Notes: generated by a model from the sequence alone, not told the origin. DNA of 64,000 bases from Leptasterias polaris (GCA_037783415.1 JAZGTN010000015.1:1798001-1862000); one strand, 5' to 3'; shown: positions 1-10,164, counted from the stretch's first letter. Numbers and translations: made by a program.

Positions 1-53
1 CCGGATTGTACAGCGGAGCGCATTGATATACATGTACTGTCTTTTTCTTGCAG

Positions 54-103
54 AGCGGACCGATTACGATAACCTCGTGCCAAAGTCTGTTCGGAAGTAC
101 TAA
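54..103 (+). CDS. possible terminal exon of an upstream gene
   Basis: A strong splice-acceptor-like tract (TCTTTTTCTTGCAG) ends at 53. In one frame the following bases read RTDYDNLVPKSVRKY and then TAA at 101-103. The rest of the gene would lie left of the window. I do not recognise the peptide, and no clear poly(A) signal follows within 400 bases. It may be only a chance acceptor-like string in intergenic DNA. Seen: the acceptor and short frame. Inferred: that it is an exon. Confidence 0.25.
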
Positions 104-556
104 TAGTGCACGACAGCTAATGATATTCTGTGGGAACGATTCGTAGTACAGTGGTGTCAAAGGTCGTGTATCCTTGCTTCATGGCAGTTCGCTCGCTCCT
201 TTGTTACCAAAGATCTTTGGTGATACACTCACTGCGGCACCGCACGGTTACAATTTTTCGCGGTCCATACGCACGAGCTCGTTAGCCTCGAAGGGATACT
301 TTTGCTGCACGGTGGGGACGGATGTAACGGCAGGACGTACTGTCAAGAAGTTTGCTTGCACGCTGAAATAAGTTGCGATCATGATGACCGGCAGGAGTTA
401 TCAATTGAGGTAAATTTAAAAGACTCATTTGTGACCCGCTCCATCGAAATGAGACACATCCCCCAGATTTGATAAACAGAGGTTTGCTACTGAGCTTAAT
501 AAGCAGCTCATAAACTTTTGAATGAGCGAATTGTTTTTTTACAGTACCACATTTTT
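104..556. other. no supported gene
   Basis: Higher in GC than most of the window. An open frame of about 65 codons starts near 174 but has no good start context and no splice partner. I see nothing convincing here. Confidence 0.4.
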
Positions 557-657
557 ATCAATGGGACCTACATGTAAATCAAAGCGCCTGATTGGTCCGC
601 TTCCGTTTTATTCCCTGAAGTGGACCAATCAGGCACTGTGATTTAGACCCCATTGAT
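557..657. mobile_element. short foldback MITE
   Basis: Two arms of about 36-42 bases face each other: 557-598 and 622-657. They share ATCAATGGG at the ends and CCTGATTGGTCC / GGACCAATCAGG at the inner ends. Each arm carries a CCAAT box in opposite orientation. The loop is about 23 bases. No coding potential; no clear target duplication. Confidence 0.6.
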
Positions 658-1018
658 GTGACATGTACATGTGAAGCTGTCGGCAGATTGTCATGCGCGC
701 TACCTTCAGCCGTGTTCCAGGGTCACCGCAATTGCTGCGGTGTGTCGGTCGAGTACGGCAGCTCGGCTACTCGTTTGATCCTGAGCGCCGTGTGGAAAAT
801 AGTCTGTGTGGAAGGGATCTTATAACCAGTGTTCTGCCTTGGGATTGAAGTTCCTTTCATCCATGATTTGTCAATTATTTTGGCAGGGCGGTCAATTCTT
901 TTGCAGGGCGGCCTGTCCTCCCAAAACCCCTCGTGGAGAACACTGAAATATGACACTAAGGTGTTTATTAAGAATTTATGCATTATTTTCAGTGATGGCT
1001 GAAACTTTATTTTTGTAA
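658..1018. other. no supported gene
   Basis: Upstream flank of the small two-exon frame. A minus-strand open frame covers 723-983, but its composition and lack of any recognisable motif give no reason to call it coding. Confidence 0.4.
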
Positions 1019-1145
1019 ATGTTCTATGTAGAATATGATACAGATGCAGAATCTGATGTTGGTTCTGACCAGTCTGATGCTGAACAGTCTGATGCTGAAC
1101 AGCCAGAGGAACCGTCTACGAGTAGTGGGAACAGACACAAGAAAG
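1019..1145 (+). CDS. small gene, exon 1 (acidic Ser/Asp/Glu-rich linker)
   Basis: ATG at 1019 opens a frame that runs to a consensus donor (AAAG|GTGAGT) with the last coding base at 1145, phase 1. An in-frame TAA directly precedes the ATG, so this is either the true first coding exon or an internal exon using the acceptor-like TTCTATGTAG ending at 1031. The peptide is acidic, with a repeated SDAEQ motif and then PEEPSTSS, typical of a disordered linker. It splices in frame to 3215-3453. Together they give 121 codons. The intron holds a foldback MITE at 1306-1444. The product is unknown; the start codon context is weak (T at -3), so the real protein may be longer. Confidence 0.45.
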
Positions 1146-1305
1146 GTGAGTACTTCAAAACACATTATCTTCAAGCAAACTTGAGTCCTCGATTCTGATT
1201 GGTTGATCCATAGCACCTATATATTGCACAGCCCATATCACACCCAGTTCTTATGCGCTGTTCTAACTCGTGTATTGTCTGTCCAGTTTGCTTGAAGATA
1301 AATTT

Positions 1306-1444
1306 GTTATCACACACGCGCTCATGCAGTACGGAAAAAGATAGCGCTTCTTGGTCCCATATCCAACGAGGCCGAAGGCCGAGTTGGATATGGGAAGCAG
1401 ACGCGCTATATTTTTCCATATTCCAGTCGCGCTTGTGTGATAAC
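1306..1444. mobile_element. foldback MITE in the small gene's intron
   Basis: Arms of about 60 bases begin GTTATCACACACGCGC and end in its near complement GCGCTTGTGTGATAAC. The apex is a perfect inner palindrome around GAGGCCGAAGGCC, flanked by CCCATATCCAAC / GTTGGATATGGG. A further inverted pair (ATCTTCAAGCAAACT at 1167, its complement at 1285) lies just outside on the left, suggesting nested insertions. Confidence 0.65.
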
Positions 1445-3214
1445 TAATATTATGTCATCAGTCACACCACAAACCATATTTTGCAGTGTGGAATATGTAC
1501 TTATCATGGAAATATCATTGGCACTAAATGTCTCATATGGTGCGTCATCCATTGTGCTTATGTGGAGACCTAGGGATACTTGTACTTCAGTTTGTGGAAA
1601 AGAATTTTGCATGTTATGTCATGTGACATGTGTTTGTTCTTTTAATTACCGTAATTAGTTAAATAGACATAAAAAACGGGTTGTGGAACGACTGATGGTA
1701 CTATGTTACTCTAGTAAGTGTAGAAACAACTCTGAAGTCCTTTTTTATCTTTGTCTTGGAAAGTTATCTAACACCCATTGTGCCAAGGCTGTGAATTCTC
1801 AGATTTTTTTATTTAAGGATACTAGGTAGAAATCCGTTTCCCCAACATTTTTTGAAAGAGTTAAAATAGTCCATAAAAGAATAATGGGAAGAAGTATCCC
1901 AATACATAGTTTCAGACTTACTTTTTGACTGTATTTTTGACCGCATGAGGGTGCTTTCAACAGCGAATTTCCTAGCATAACAAGTACAGTTTTATCTCAT
2001 TTTGACTGCCTGTATGTGGTTTTCTTGTATCATTGGCCAAATAAATAATAATGATAACAACAACAATGCAAAACATTGTTTTTTTTACTTGTTTCGCAAT
2101 AGGTTCATGTGGTTCTAAATTTTTAGTGCAAGAAAGTGCATGTACACAATTAAAAAAACAGAGACTTAGTTCATCACAATGATAGCATGATTTTTAATAA
2201 AAGCGCCATTGTTTACTCTTAAGAGATCATAGCGGCTGCAAGCATCTTTTTCCAATACAATCACTGGAAAGAGTGTATTTCTGAAACATTTTTGGAGATC
2301 GGACACTTATCCTGGTGTCCGCCCATAACTGTTTAATCAGTTGGTGCTCGATGGGGTGTATGCACGCCAATATTTTCCAAGCCAGCAAACGGGTGCAGTG
2401 AGTTTTGTATTTTTGTCTAAAATTCGAAGCACGGAACAAAGGTCGCCCGGACATTTTGTTTCGGAGCGTGCACAGAGTATGCACTCACCGTGCAAAGCTT
2501 TGTTTCACCCACACAAAGAGTACAGATGGTGCTGAAAATTTCGCTGATTTTCTACTATTGAGCGGGGGTTGTTGTGTCCGTTTGTTCCAAGAAGAGGATT
2601 ACGAGACATCGAGAGGCTTCCACCATTGGGTATTCATTGTATTTGGGCTCAATGGAAGTCAGTCCGAGTGAACCGAGTATCCAGCCTTGGTTCCGGATTT
2701 AGGACCAATCCTCGGCCGTAGCTCACGGCCGAGTTTTGCAATTCACAGTTCGTGAATATGACATTTTTTCCATAGAGAAATCTCAAATCCCGGTGCTTCA
2801 AAGAGAATCTTTGTTCTCTTGTTTTTGTCAAGTCAAGGTTTCTTTGTGCCAGATAGAAGTACTCTCAAAGAAAAATGATCCGGCAACTCCGAGAGAATAA
2901 TCCCGTCAGGCTGGATTGGGAAAAATGAAAGATTCTCAGCAAAACAAATGGTCTCTCATGCACTTCTTCCCTGGTTTTTCCCAGAGTTGAAGATTTTTCC
3001 AATATATACATATACATACTATGTAATATAAGTGTTTGCATTTTACATAAACCTGTTTTGGCCCATTGCCTTGTAAGGAAATCAGTGGTCATTTTAAAAT
3101 TTGACCCAGCTCTCCATAGATTGGGCAAGCAAAGGGTGCAAGAACTGATATAAAAAATCACAGAGTCAGTTCTTGAACCATTGTGATGACATTATTTTTG
3201 TTTCTTTCTTGTAG

Positions 3215-3453
3215 GACTATCTGATAAACAGGAACCCAGGGCAAGGCAAGCTTGGAATTCTAGAGAAAAGGCGGCAGTTGCAAAGCACCTTGGTGGCTAC
3301 CTGCGGAGCCGGACGATGCCTGGGAAGGCTGCAATAATGGCACTGTTTAAGGCTGAGAACAAAACCTTTTCCAACAGATCCTGGAGGAATGTTAAAGATT
3401 TCATCAGAAATCAAATACGAAAGAAAGACCCAATGGGCTTCCTGAAAACCTAG
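3215..3453 (+). CDS. small gene, exon 2 (conserved-looking basic C-terminal module)
   Basis: Acceptor TTTCTTTCTTGTAG ends at 3214. Entered in phase 1 from 1145, the exon encodes 79 residues to TAG at 3451. The peptide has a pattern I associate from memory with the C-terminus of many uncharacterised proteins in fish and aquatic invertebrates: a Trp, an alternating acidic/basic stretch (NSREKAAVAKHL), a PGK motif (TMPGKAA), then SNRSWRNVKDFIRNQIRK. This suggests a small helical, perhaps nucleic-acid-binding fold, but no function is established. The exon is basic, the opposite of exon 1. Downstream sequence to about 5.9 kb has no further exon and may be 3' UTR. Confidence 0.6.
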
Positions 3454-3920
3454 GTTTTCTAGTACACGTACAGTTGACGGTTTTGGACTTGTAAAAGTGG
3501 GTTTCTTAACCAAATACATATAATGCTCAGACACCGTTTCAGTTTGATGTTATATTATCTGTATTGTCGCAAGTAGAATGTAGTTCTGAGAAGAACTGTC
3601 TGGTTACTTTGTGAAAGAAGTTGTCCCGCTTACTGCTGTGGATTAGTTTCTACCAGCCCTGCTTGTTAATTATCTGCTGCTGCAATGCTGACTGGAAAAC
3701 AAGGGAGGAAGTTTTACTTTTTGTAAGTATAGTCACCTTCATGAAATGAAGTAACTGAAGTGAAGCAGGACATTTTTATCAGAACTACATTCTAGTTGGC
3801 GACACTACATGTAAATAATAGCACAAACCAAAACATTGTCTACATGTACATCAATCCACCATGCAGTGGTTAAAATTTCACATAACAAATAATGGCAAGC
3901 TTAAACATTGCAAAAATGTA
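3454..3920 (+). other. possible 3' UTR, no gene
   Basis: AT-rich sequence following the TAG of the small gene. It shows short inverted strings such as TCACTTCATGAAATGAAGT-type motifs near 3733 but no open frame of note. It is 3' UTR only if the poly(A) signal near 5885 belongs to this gene. Confidence 0.35.
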
Positions 3921-5250
3921 TATTGAATTAGATTTCTAGCAAAAAGCTGGATGCTGAAATGATTTTGTACAGCTTTTAAACAATTTAATTTTGTATTCAG
4001 CAAATGGCTGTATCCTGAAATATGTTTTAATAATAGTCACTCATGTCACTGTCATAAAGTGAAATAAGTGAAGGTCACTTACCTCACTTCAGATCAAAAT
4101 AGTGGGTCTGTGAATTCTAAAGCTTAAACACTGTATATTGAATTAGATTTCTAGCAAAAAGCTGGATGCTGAAATGATTTTGTACAGCTTTTAAACAATT
4201 TAATTTTGTATTCAGCAAATGGCTGTATCCTGAAATATGTTTTAATAATAGTCACTCATGTCACTGTCATAAAGTGAAATAAGTGAAGGTCACTTAACTC
4301 ACTTCAGATCAAAATAGTGGGTCTGTGAATTCTAAAGCTTAAACACTGTATATTGAATTAGATTTCTAGCAAAAAGCTGGATGCTGAAATGATTTTGTAC
4401 AGTTTTTAAACAATTTAATTTTGTATTCAGCAAATGGCTGTATCCTGAAATATGTTTTAATAATAGTCACTCATGTCACTGTCATAAAGTGAAATAAGTG
4501 AAGGTCACTTACCTCACTTCAGATCAAAATAGTGGGTCTGTGAATTCTAAAGCTTAAACACTGTATATTGAATTAGATTTCTAGCAAAAAGCTGGATGCT
4601 GAAATGATTTTGTACAGTTTTTAAACAATTTAATTTTGTATTCAGCAAATGGCTGTATCCTGAAATATGTTTTAATAATAGTCACTCATGTCACTGTCAT
4701 AAAGTGAAATAAGTGAAGGTCACTTACCTCACTTCAGATCAAAATAGTGGGTCTGTGAATTCTAAAGCTCAAACACTATATTGAATTAGATTTCTAGCAA
4801 AAAGCTGGATGCTGAAATGATTTTGTACAGCTTTTAAACAATTTAATTTTGTATTCAGCAAATGGCTGTATCCTGAAATATGTTTTAATAATAGTCACTC
4901 ATGTCACTGTCATAAAGTGAAATAAGTGAAGGTCACTTACCTCACTTCAGATCAAAATAGTGGGTCTGTGAATTCTAAAGCTCAAACACTATATTGAATT
5001 AGATTTCTAGCAAAAAGCTGGATGCTGAAATGATTTTGTACAGCTTTTAAACAATTTAATTTTGTATTCAGCAAATGGCTGTATCCTGAAATATGTTTTA
5101 ATAATAGTCACTCATGTCACTGTCATAAAGTGAAATAAGTGAAGGTCACTTACCTCACTTCAGATCAAAATAGTGGGTCTGTGAATTCTAAAGCTTAAAC
5201 ACTGTATATTGAATTAGATTTCTAGCAAAAAGCTGGATGCTGAAATATTT
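3921..5250. repeat. tandem array, 213-215 bp unit, about 6.2 copies
   Basis: The string TATTGAATTAG recurs at 3921, 4136, 4351, 4566, 4779, 4992 and 5207, giving periods of 215, 215, 215, 213, 213 and 215. Copies are almost identical; the two 213-bp copies share the same CACTATATTG change, so they duplicated together. Each unit is itself an old dimer: a half with CTAGCAAAAAGCTGGATGCT and a half with TTCAGCAAATGGCTGTATCC. Diverged single halves continue to about 5440. Not coding. Confidence 0.9.
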
Positions 5251-6267
5251 TTTTTTAGTCTTTAAATACATTTAATTTGCTTTTTTGTATTTCAGCAAAT
5301 TGCTGGATTTCAATATGATTTACATACAGTTTTTATAAAATAATTTAGCCTTCTACATTTCAGCTAAATTATTGGATCGTAAATTTTGTTTAGTACTGTT
5401 TTAAAATAATTTACTATATTTGTGCAATTAATTTCAGGGCTTTTGCAATTTACTTCATTTTGGTTTCCAAGCGTTGCTTGCCATTATTGATCTTTGAGGT
5501 CTGAGAATGTGTGATTCTTTATATTATAGCTTTTATTTATATTGATAGGTTTTTCTTGGTGGGCTATATCCCAGGAGGTTATAGAATATCTTTTTTAATT
5601 AGGAGAAAACATTTTGTTTTGCAAATGTCTGTTGTTTTAGTGGATGCCTGTTGCCCAAGAATTATTTGTTTTTGTTACCTATGTGCAATTATTTGTTTAT
5701 CCTTTTTGCAACAAAAGATGGAATGGCGAGGTTTTGTTTTTTACAAGATCTTTGAAGTGTTATTGAAGTTGTGCATTGAATTTGAGAAGGATGCTTTTGA
5801 TGTACTTAGCAAGTACTTAGCAAGTTGTTAAGCTTGGAGACTTAACATTTTTTTAAACAACTCTATGGTTTGATACTGTTTTGAAATAAATGTTTCATTG
5901 TGGGCTCTTGTTTTTGGAGCACACAATTTTCCAAGCAGGATGTTTTAAACAAATATCAGTCAAGGTAGCCTATTGCATCACAATTGGTGGAATGTATTGG
6001 ATTTCATTAAATGAAAGTCATGTTTTTCTGGAAATTATCAATTAGAATTGGAGGATGTTGGTTTTGAAAAACAATCTGATTAGTTGCAGAGCTCTAATTG
6101 GGATTTGTGTATAGTCAACCAAGGTCATCTAATGACATCAACATTGTTTGAGATAGTTCATCAACAGAAAAATAAGCTTTGAAATTGGCAGATCTATTTG
6201 TAGGATGTAAAATCAAACAGAATCTGCATTTGAGTTGGTGTAGCAGAATTGTTTGAGTATTTCAATA
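5251..6267. other. diverged repeat halves, then no gene
   Basis: 5251-5440 holds monomer-like relatives of the 215-bp unit (TTTCAGCAAATTGCTGGAT, TTTCAGCTAAATTATTGGAT). An open frame at 5511-5831 on the + strand is hydrophobic and T-rich; I regard it as chance. Beyond the AATAAA at 5885 I see nothing. Confidence 0.45.
5885..5890 (+). promoter_or_regulatory. candidate poly(A) signal of the small gene
   Basis: AATAAA followed within 30 bases by a GT-rich tract (TGTTTCATTGTGGGCTCTTG). If used, the small gene's 3' UTR would be about 2.4 kb and would contain the 215-bp tandem array. The pairing with the gene is inferred only from position. Confidence 0.3.
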
Positions 6268-6463
6268 CACTGATCCATTAAGCCCCGCCCATTTAAGTAT
6301 TGACCAATCACAGCCTTTGCTACGCTACCAAAAGTCCGACAAAAGTACAATCCTATCGGAAAATTGTAAACATGTGTGCACGTACTTATAGTGGTGTTTT
6401 CCACATGTACAGTGGTGGCTGTGATTGGTCAATAATGTTAGTGGGCGGGGCTTAATGGATCGG
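6268..6463. mobile_element. P-like MITE with 47-bp terminal inverted repeats
   Basis: Left arm 6268-6315 begins CACTGATCCATTAAGCCCCG; right arm 6417-6463 ends in its near complement GGGGCTTAATGGATCGGT. Inner ends pair as TATTGACCAATCACAGCC / GGCTGTGATTGGTCAATA. The ends match those of the THAP-bearing element at 9449-9917 (shared pattern CACYGATCCAKTARGCC), so both belong to one family, probably P superfamily. No coding capacity. Confidence 0.65.
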
Positions 6464-6467
6464 TCTA

Positions 6468-6596
6468 TATCCTCTTAGTAAGTCTGAGGTATTGGAGCCG
6501 GAGGTGCTGTGTAATGAATGTTAATGTACAGGCATGTATACCATTCGTTTATATGTCACTTCCGGCTCCAAAACGTCATTACTTACCAAGAGGATA
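6468..6596. mobile_element. short foldback element
   Basis: Abuts the P-like MITE. The left arm starts TATCCTCTTAGTAAG and the right arm ends CTTACCAAGAGGATA. Inner arms pair around GGAGCCGGAGGTG / CACTTCCGGCTCC. The spacer is about 50 bases. No target duplication was found. Confidence 0.6.
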
Positions 6597-6773
6597 GAAA
6601 ATGACTTGGTAGTGCGCGCCCCAATGTAAACTTTATTTTAGGGTCTCGATTTCGTCCTGTTTCATATTAAATGATTGAAGTACTGGGCAGGAAGGGAGGG
6701 ATGATGGTAAACCTTTGGTGAAAACAATGTTAACTGGTTACAGTGTATGAATGTTTAAAAAAAATTACTAATG

Positions 6774-7335
6774 TTAAGATATATTGTCCGTGCTCCTGTG
6801 ATTTTTGCTCGACAACGAATTACGTCCAGCGAACGAAATTTGAAAGAGCATGTTATTTTGTAACAAATAAAATTGATAAATCCTGATTTGACCTTGTAGA
6901 AGGCTACACAAATTTTGTTTTTGAAACGCCTTACTTTCGATTTGAAATCACTTTTCGTGAAGCGAAACCTAATTGATATGCACAGATGCATGACGTACGA
7001 CGTGACATCACGCGCCGACAAACCAATCAGCGCCGATACAGTGTACATGCATTATTCATATCATTGTTGGCGCAATAAGAACGGCGCACTGCACCGATGT
7101 TGAATAGGACACGCCCATGTTTCAAAACCACCGCGCGGCCGGCTGTATTTAAAAGGGCCCCCCTTTTAATTCATTTTTACAATTAATTACTCTGTCATTA
7201 TTCGTTGATGGATTTTTTCGTTCGATATCTTATTTGAAAGTTCATAACTTTGGTCATCCTTCAAAAATAGCAATTCAACATTTGGATTAATTTTTCAAGG
7301 TAAAATCGGCTTAAGCACGGACAATATATCTTTAA
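6774..7335. mobile_element. TTAA-flanked TIR element, about 560 bp
   Basis: Ends are TTAA(A)GATATATTGTCCGTGCT at the left and its complement AGCACGGACAATATATC(T)TTAA at the right. The flanking DNA (AAAAAAATTACTAATGTTA then TTACAGTT.ATTCGTTTTC) recurs unbroken at 7409-7460, so the insertion split one unit of an older direct duplication. The interior has a TATA-like TATTTAAAAGG at about 7147-7157 behind a GC-rich stretch with CCAAT boxes, but no long open frame. Confidence 0.55.
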
Positions 7336-8622
7336 TTGTTACAGTTGATTCGTTTTCTATTTGAGATGAGTAAGCAGTTTTTACATGATTACATGTATGG
7401 TTATGCACTCTAATTAAAAAAAATTACTAATGTTAATTTTTACAGTTAATTCGTTTTCTATTTGAGATGTGTTGGCAGTTTTTACATGATTACATGTATA
7501 TGCACTTAAAAAAGCATGTGTTTTGATTGTGACATGGAAAGACAAAATAGCAAATTTTGAAGTATCAAGTAAACTTGTTTATGCTTGTGTTGTAGTATTT
7601 TGTGGATGACCATTGTAGGCGGATACACTGCTAGACTGACTACAGTCATTCTGATATTTGTTTTCTTAAAACTTAATCTCAGAATTTAAACAAGGCCAAC
7701 ATATTGTCATTCATAACACTCACAGTTTAAATTTTCCGCTGTGTATTTACCCCTTTCTTGGTAACAATCAGCAAAGTGACCACTTGAAGGAGAGCTATTA
7801 AGTAAAATTCAGATTTTGACCTTTCCTCGTTTTCTCCCTTAAAATTGAGTCAAAACTAAATAGGAAATGAATAGGGAATTAAAACACACAAATGCAAATG
7901 AAAACACTACTAGATAATGTAATTTGCTTGGTTCCTGTCTTTTGGAAAATATATTTTATCTATTCATTATCTATTTTGTCTTTTCTCCAACAATGAAAAG
8001 TAAAAGACAGAAGTTTCCTGCAATGTGCTCTTTAAACATCAGTAAATACATTGTCAGTATTATTCTATACGTTTTTCCTGTTGTTTGGTACTGAAATAAA
8101 AATGTTCAATTTGTATTAAAACGAAAATGCTAACGTGTTTGCATGTTGATTCAATACGAGTCTTCCAAAGAGTGCATAGGTTTTTAAAACCTCTATCAAG
8201 AAAGTAAGTATCCATTATAATTAGGTGCCACAGCAGGCTCATTTTCGTGGCTTCCTCTATTCCAGTAATCTTATGGAACTATTGTTGGCAAGATGAAGTC
8301 TTGAAAGAGGGGTGTATATTTCCCTTTCTACAAAAGAAAGAGTCCAAAATCAGATGTTGAACGAAACTAGTGCACTTTATCTCTTTCTATTTTAATTGAT
8401 TTTGTCATTTTCAATTTATGTCACAGGAGGAAAAAAGATAAACAATAGCCGTAGCTAAGAAATTCACCGTTCTACATAGTAAAACACAATGGTCCATGTT
8501 TGGAGGTTGTACCCACTGTCCAGTATGTGTAACCATGGTAACCTTATTGCTAAACTTTGATTACTAATTAAACCACTAAACATTCCTAATAACAACATGC
8601 TGTAAGTCCATGAAAAAGGAAC
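7336..8622. other. direct duplication, then no gene
   Basis: 7339-7425 and 7440-7510 are two direct copies of a sequence with TTTCTATTTGAGATG and TTTTTACATGATTACATGTA. The remainder is AT-rich with no exon-like or repeat structure that I can define. Confidence 0.4.
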
Positions 8623-9066
8623 AGTAAATTCAAGCAGCCACCATGTTATAACACACGTGTCCTTGCTTGTATGTTGTGGTTCCTGTGTGTATTTTGATGT
8701 CCCCTTTTGTATAGTAAATTCAAGCAGCAACCATGGTATAACACACGGGTCCTCGCTTGTATGTTGTGGTTCCAGTGTGTATTTTAATGTCCCCTTTTGA
8801 ATAGAAGATTCAGGCAGCCACCATCACACGGGTCCTCGCTTGCAGGATTGTGGTTCCATTGTGTATTTTGATGTCCCCTTTTGTATAGTAAATTCAAGCA
8901 GCCACCATGGTATAACACACGGGTCCACGCTTGTATGTTGTGGTTCCTGTAAGTATGTTGATGTCCCCTTTTGTATAGTAAATTCAAGCAGCCACCATGG
9001 TATAACATACAGGTCCACGCTTGTATGTTGTGGTTCCTGTGTGTATTTTGATGTCCACTGTTGTAC
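8623..9066. repeat. 90-bp minisatellite, 5 copies
   Basis: The string AGTAAATTCAAGCAGCCACC, or close variants, starts units at 8623, 8713, 8803, 8887 and 8977, with the array ending at 9066. The third unit lacks six bases of the ATGGTATAACAC stretch, giving an 84-bp step. Because 90 is a multiple of 3, minus-strand open frames repeat a 30-residue motif; I take these as by-products of the period. Confidence 0.88.
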
Positions 9067-9248
9067 AGTTAAATACAGGTGTTGAAAGAAAGCCTTTTAA
9101 AATATTTTTTTAAAATAATTTGCAATGTTGGCTCATTTAATCTTTGTATTTTGAGGGAAATTGTAAAATTACTTTAACTTTGCAAAAAAATGAAAGTCCA
9201 CAGTTGAATGGTAAAACAATCGGGTCCCCTTTTGCAGGTCTATACCAG

Positions 9249-9277
9249 TATGTGTGCGTGTGTGTGTGTGTGTGTAT
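9249..9277. repeat. (GT)n microsatellite
   Basis: An alternating GT tract with one GC interruption, TATGTGTGCGTGTGTGTG and onward, in the upstream flank of NANS. Confidence 0.9.
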
Positions 9278-9448
9278 CCGTCGCATCCGAAAGGCGCCCG
9301 ACAGGCCGAAAGGCACCGAACCGCTGGAAGCGTTAGTTTTTAGTGCCTTCCCACACAAAAAGGGGCAATGTTCCATCATTTTGCCAACCAGCAGTGTAAG
9401 TGCGCACGCGTGATGTGCATTTTAAATATTTCATGGGAAGGGTCTATA

Positions 9449-9917
9449 CACCGATCCAGTAGGCCACGCCCCTTGACAAATTGACCAATCACAACGCGTG
9501 ATTTATGGACCGACAAATTGCCGCCATTTTGTCCGACAAAATTCTGATTTGTTTGTATTGTTTACTACACACATTTCGTTGAATTTACTTTTCATTTGTG
9601 TCATTTGTTCAAGGCTATTTTTTTATAAACTTTATTTTTATCCTTAACCATGGTCAAGCGGTGTTCATATCCTAATTGAAGTTCCTACTCCCGAAACCCT
9701 GACAAGAGAGGGAATGTATATTTGTGGCCATTTCCGAAGCCGAGGTAAGACAGAGAAAAGTAGTATCCGCTGGGTTAGTGTGTGCGTGCGGGGATGGGGG
9801 CCGACTAAATACTCGTCTGGCTGTGTACAAATCCGCATCGATGTGCCGCACATATATGCGACACGTTCGGTCGTTGCTAGGCAGTTGCTATGGTGGGCGT
9901 GGCCTACTGGATCGGTG
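9449..9917 (+). mobile_element. P-like non-autonomous element carrying a THAP exon remnant
   Basis: Ends are CACCGATCCAGTAGGCCACG at the left and its complement CGTGGCCTACTGGATCGGTG at the right, about 22 bp with no mismatch. It holds the start of a THAP-type reading frame followed by a splice donor, as expected for exon 1 of a P-element-type transposase. The size (469 bp) and the broken frame make it non-autonomous. The related MITE at 6268-6463 keeps only the ends. Confidence 0.6.
9650..9744 (+). pseudogene. THAP-domain exon fragment of a transposase, inactivated
   Basis: ATG at 9650 reads MVKRCSYPN and then TGA where THAP fingers have their second zinc-binding Cys. The frame continues SSYSRNPDKRGNVYLWPFPK and meets a donor-like CCGAG|GTAAGA at 9744/9745. 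The N-terminal M-V-x-x-C-x-x-P-N-C pattern and the later aromatic-rich F-P-K motif are typical of THAP domains (established family knowledge). TGC or TGT to TGA is a single change. No downstream catalytic exon is present inside the element. Confidence 0.55.
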
Positions 9918-10082
9918 TTAATTAATGGACCCTTCCCAAGAAATATTTAAATTGCACATCACGCGTGCGCACTTACACTGCTGGTTGGCAAATTGATGGA
10001 ACATTGCCCCTTTTTGTGTGGGGCTGATGGTGGCGTGACACAGACGCGCTTGTGCGTCTACTTAGTGCACAACTCTATGGCG

Positions 10083-10149
10083 TTTGCCAACCAGCAAGGT
10101 CTGTACGCATGCGTGAATGTAATTAGCATATTTCATGGGAAGGGTCAAT
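10083..10149 (+). repeat. third, direct copy of the inverted-repeat arm, in the NANS promoter
   Basis: TTTGCCAACCAGCA, a GCATGCGTGA core and CATATTTCATGGGAAGGGTC repeat the 9381-9445 arm in the same orientation with moderate divergence. The copy ends eight bases before the TATA-like box at 10158. Its core TACGCATGCGTGA resembles an NRF1-type GCGCATGCGC site, but this is only a likeness. Confidence 0.65.
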
Positions 10150-10157
10150 TCTAGCTC

Positions 10158-10164
10158 TATATAA
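10158..10164 (+). promoter_or_regulatory. TATA-like box of NANS
   Basis: TATATAA lies 90 bases upstream of the NANS ATG at 10254. Transcription would start near 10185-10195, leaving a 5' UTR of roughly 60-70 bases. There is no in-frame start between. The ATG context is CAAAATGC, with A at -3. Start-site position is inferred. Confidence 0.45.

Larger units (their letters stand above)
9350..10022. repeat. large inverted repeat upstream of NANS
   Basis: The arms 9350-9470 and 9896-10022 are inverted copies. Both contain CCACACAAAAAGGGGCAATG, TTTGCCAACCAGCAGTGTAA, GTGCGCACGCGTGATGTGCA and CATGGGAAGGGTC (or complements). The innermost part of the arms is the terminal repeat of a P-like element (9449-9917). 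The outer parts are host sequence present in both orientations, so the structure is more than one simple insertion. Confidence 0.8.

Noticed and set aside
5511..5831. 106-codon + strand frame
   Set aside because: T-rich, hydrophobic by composition, no splice or start support; lies in a probable 3' flank.
8784..9018. Minus-strand frames with a 30-residue repeat
   Set aside because: A by-product of a 90-bp minisatellite whose period is divisible by three; one unit has a 6-base deletion and neighbouring frames are equally open.
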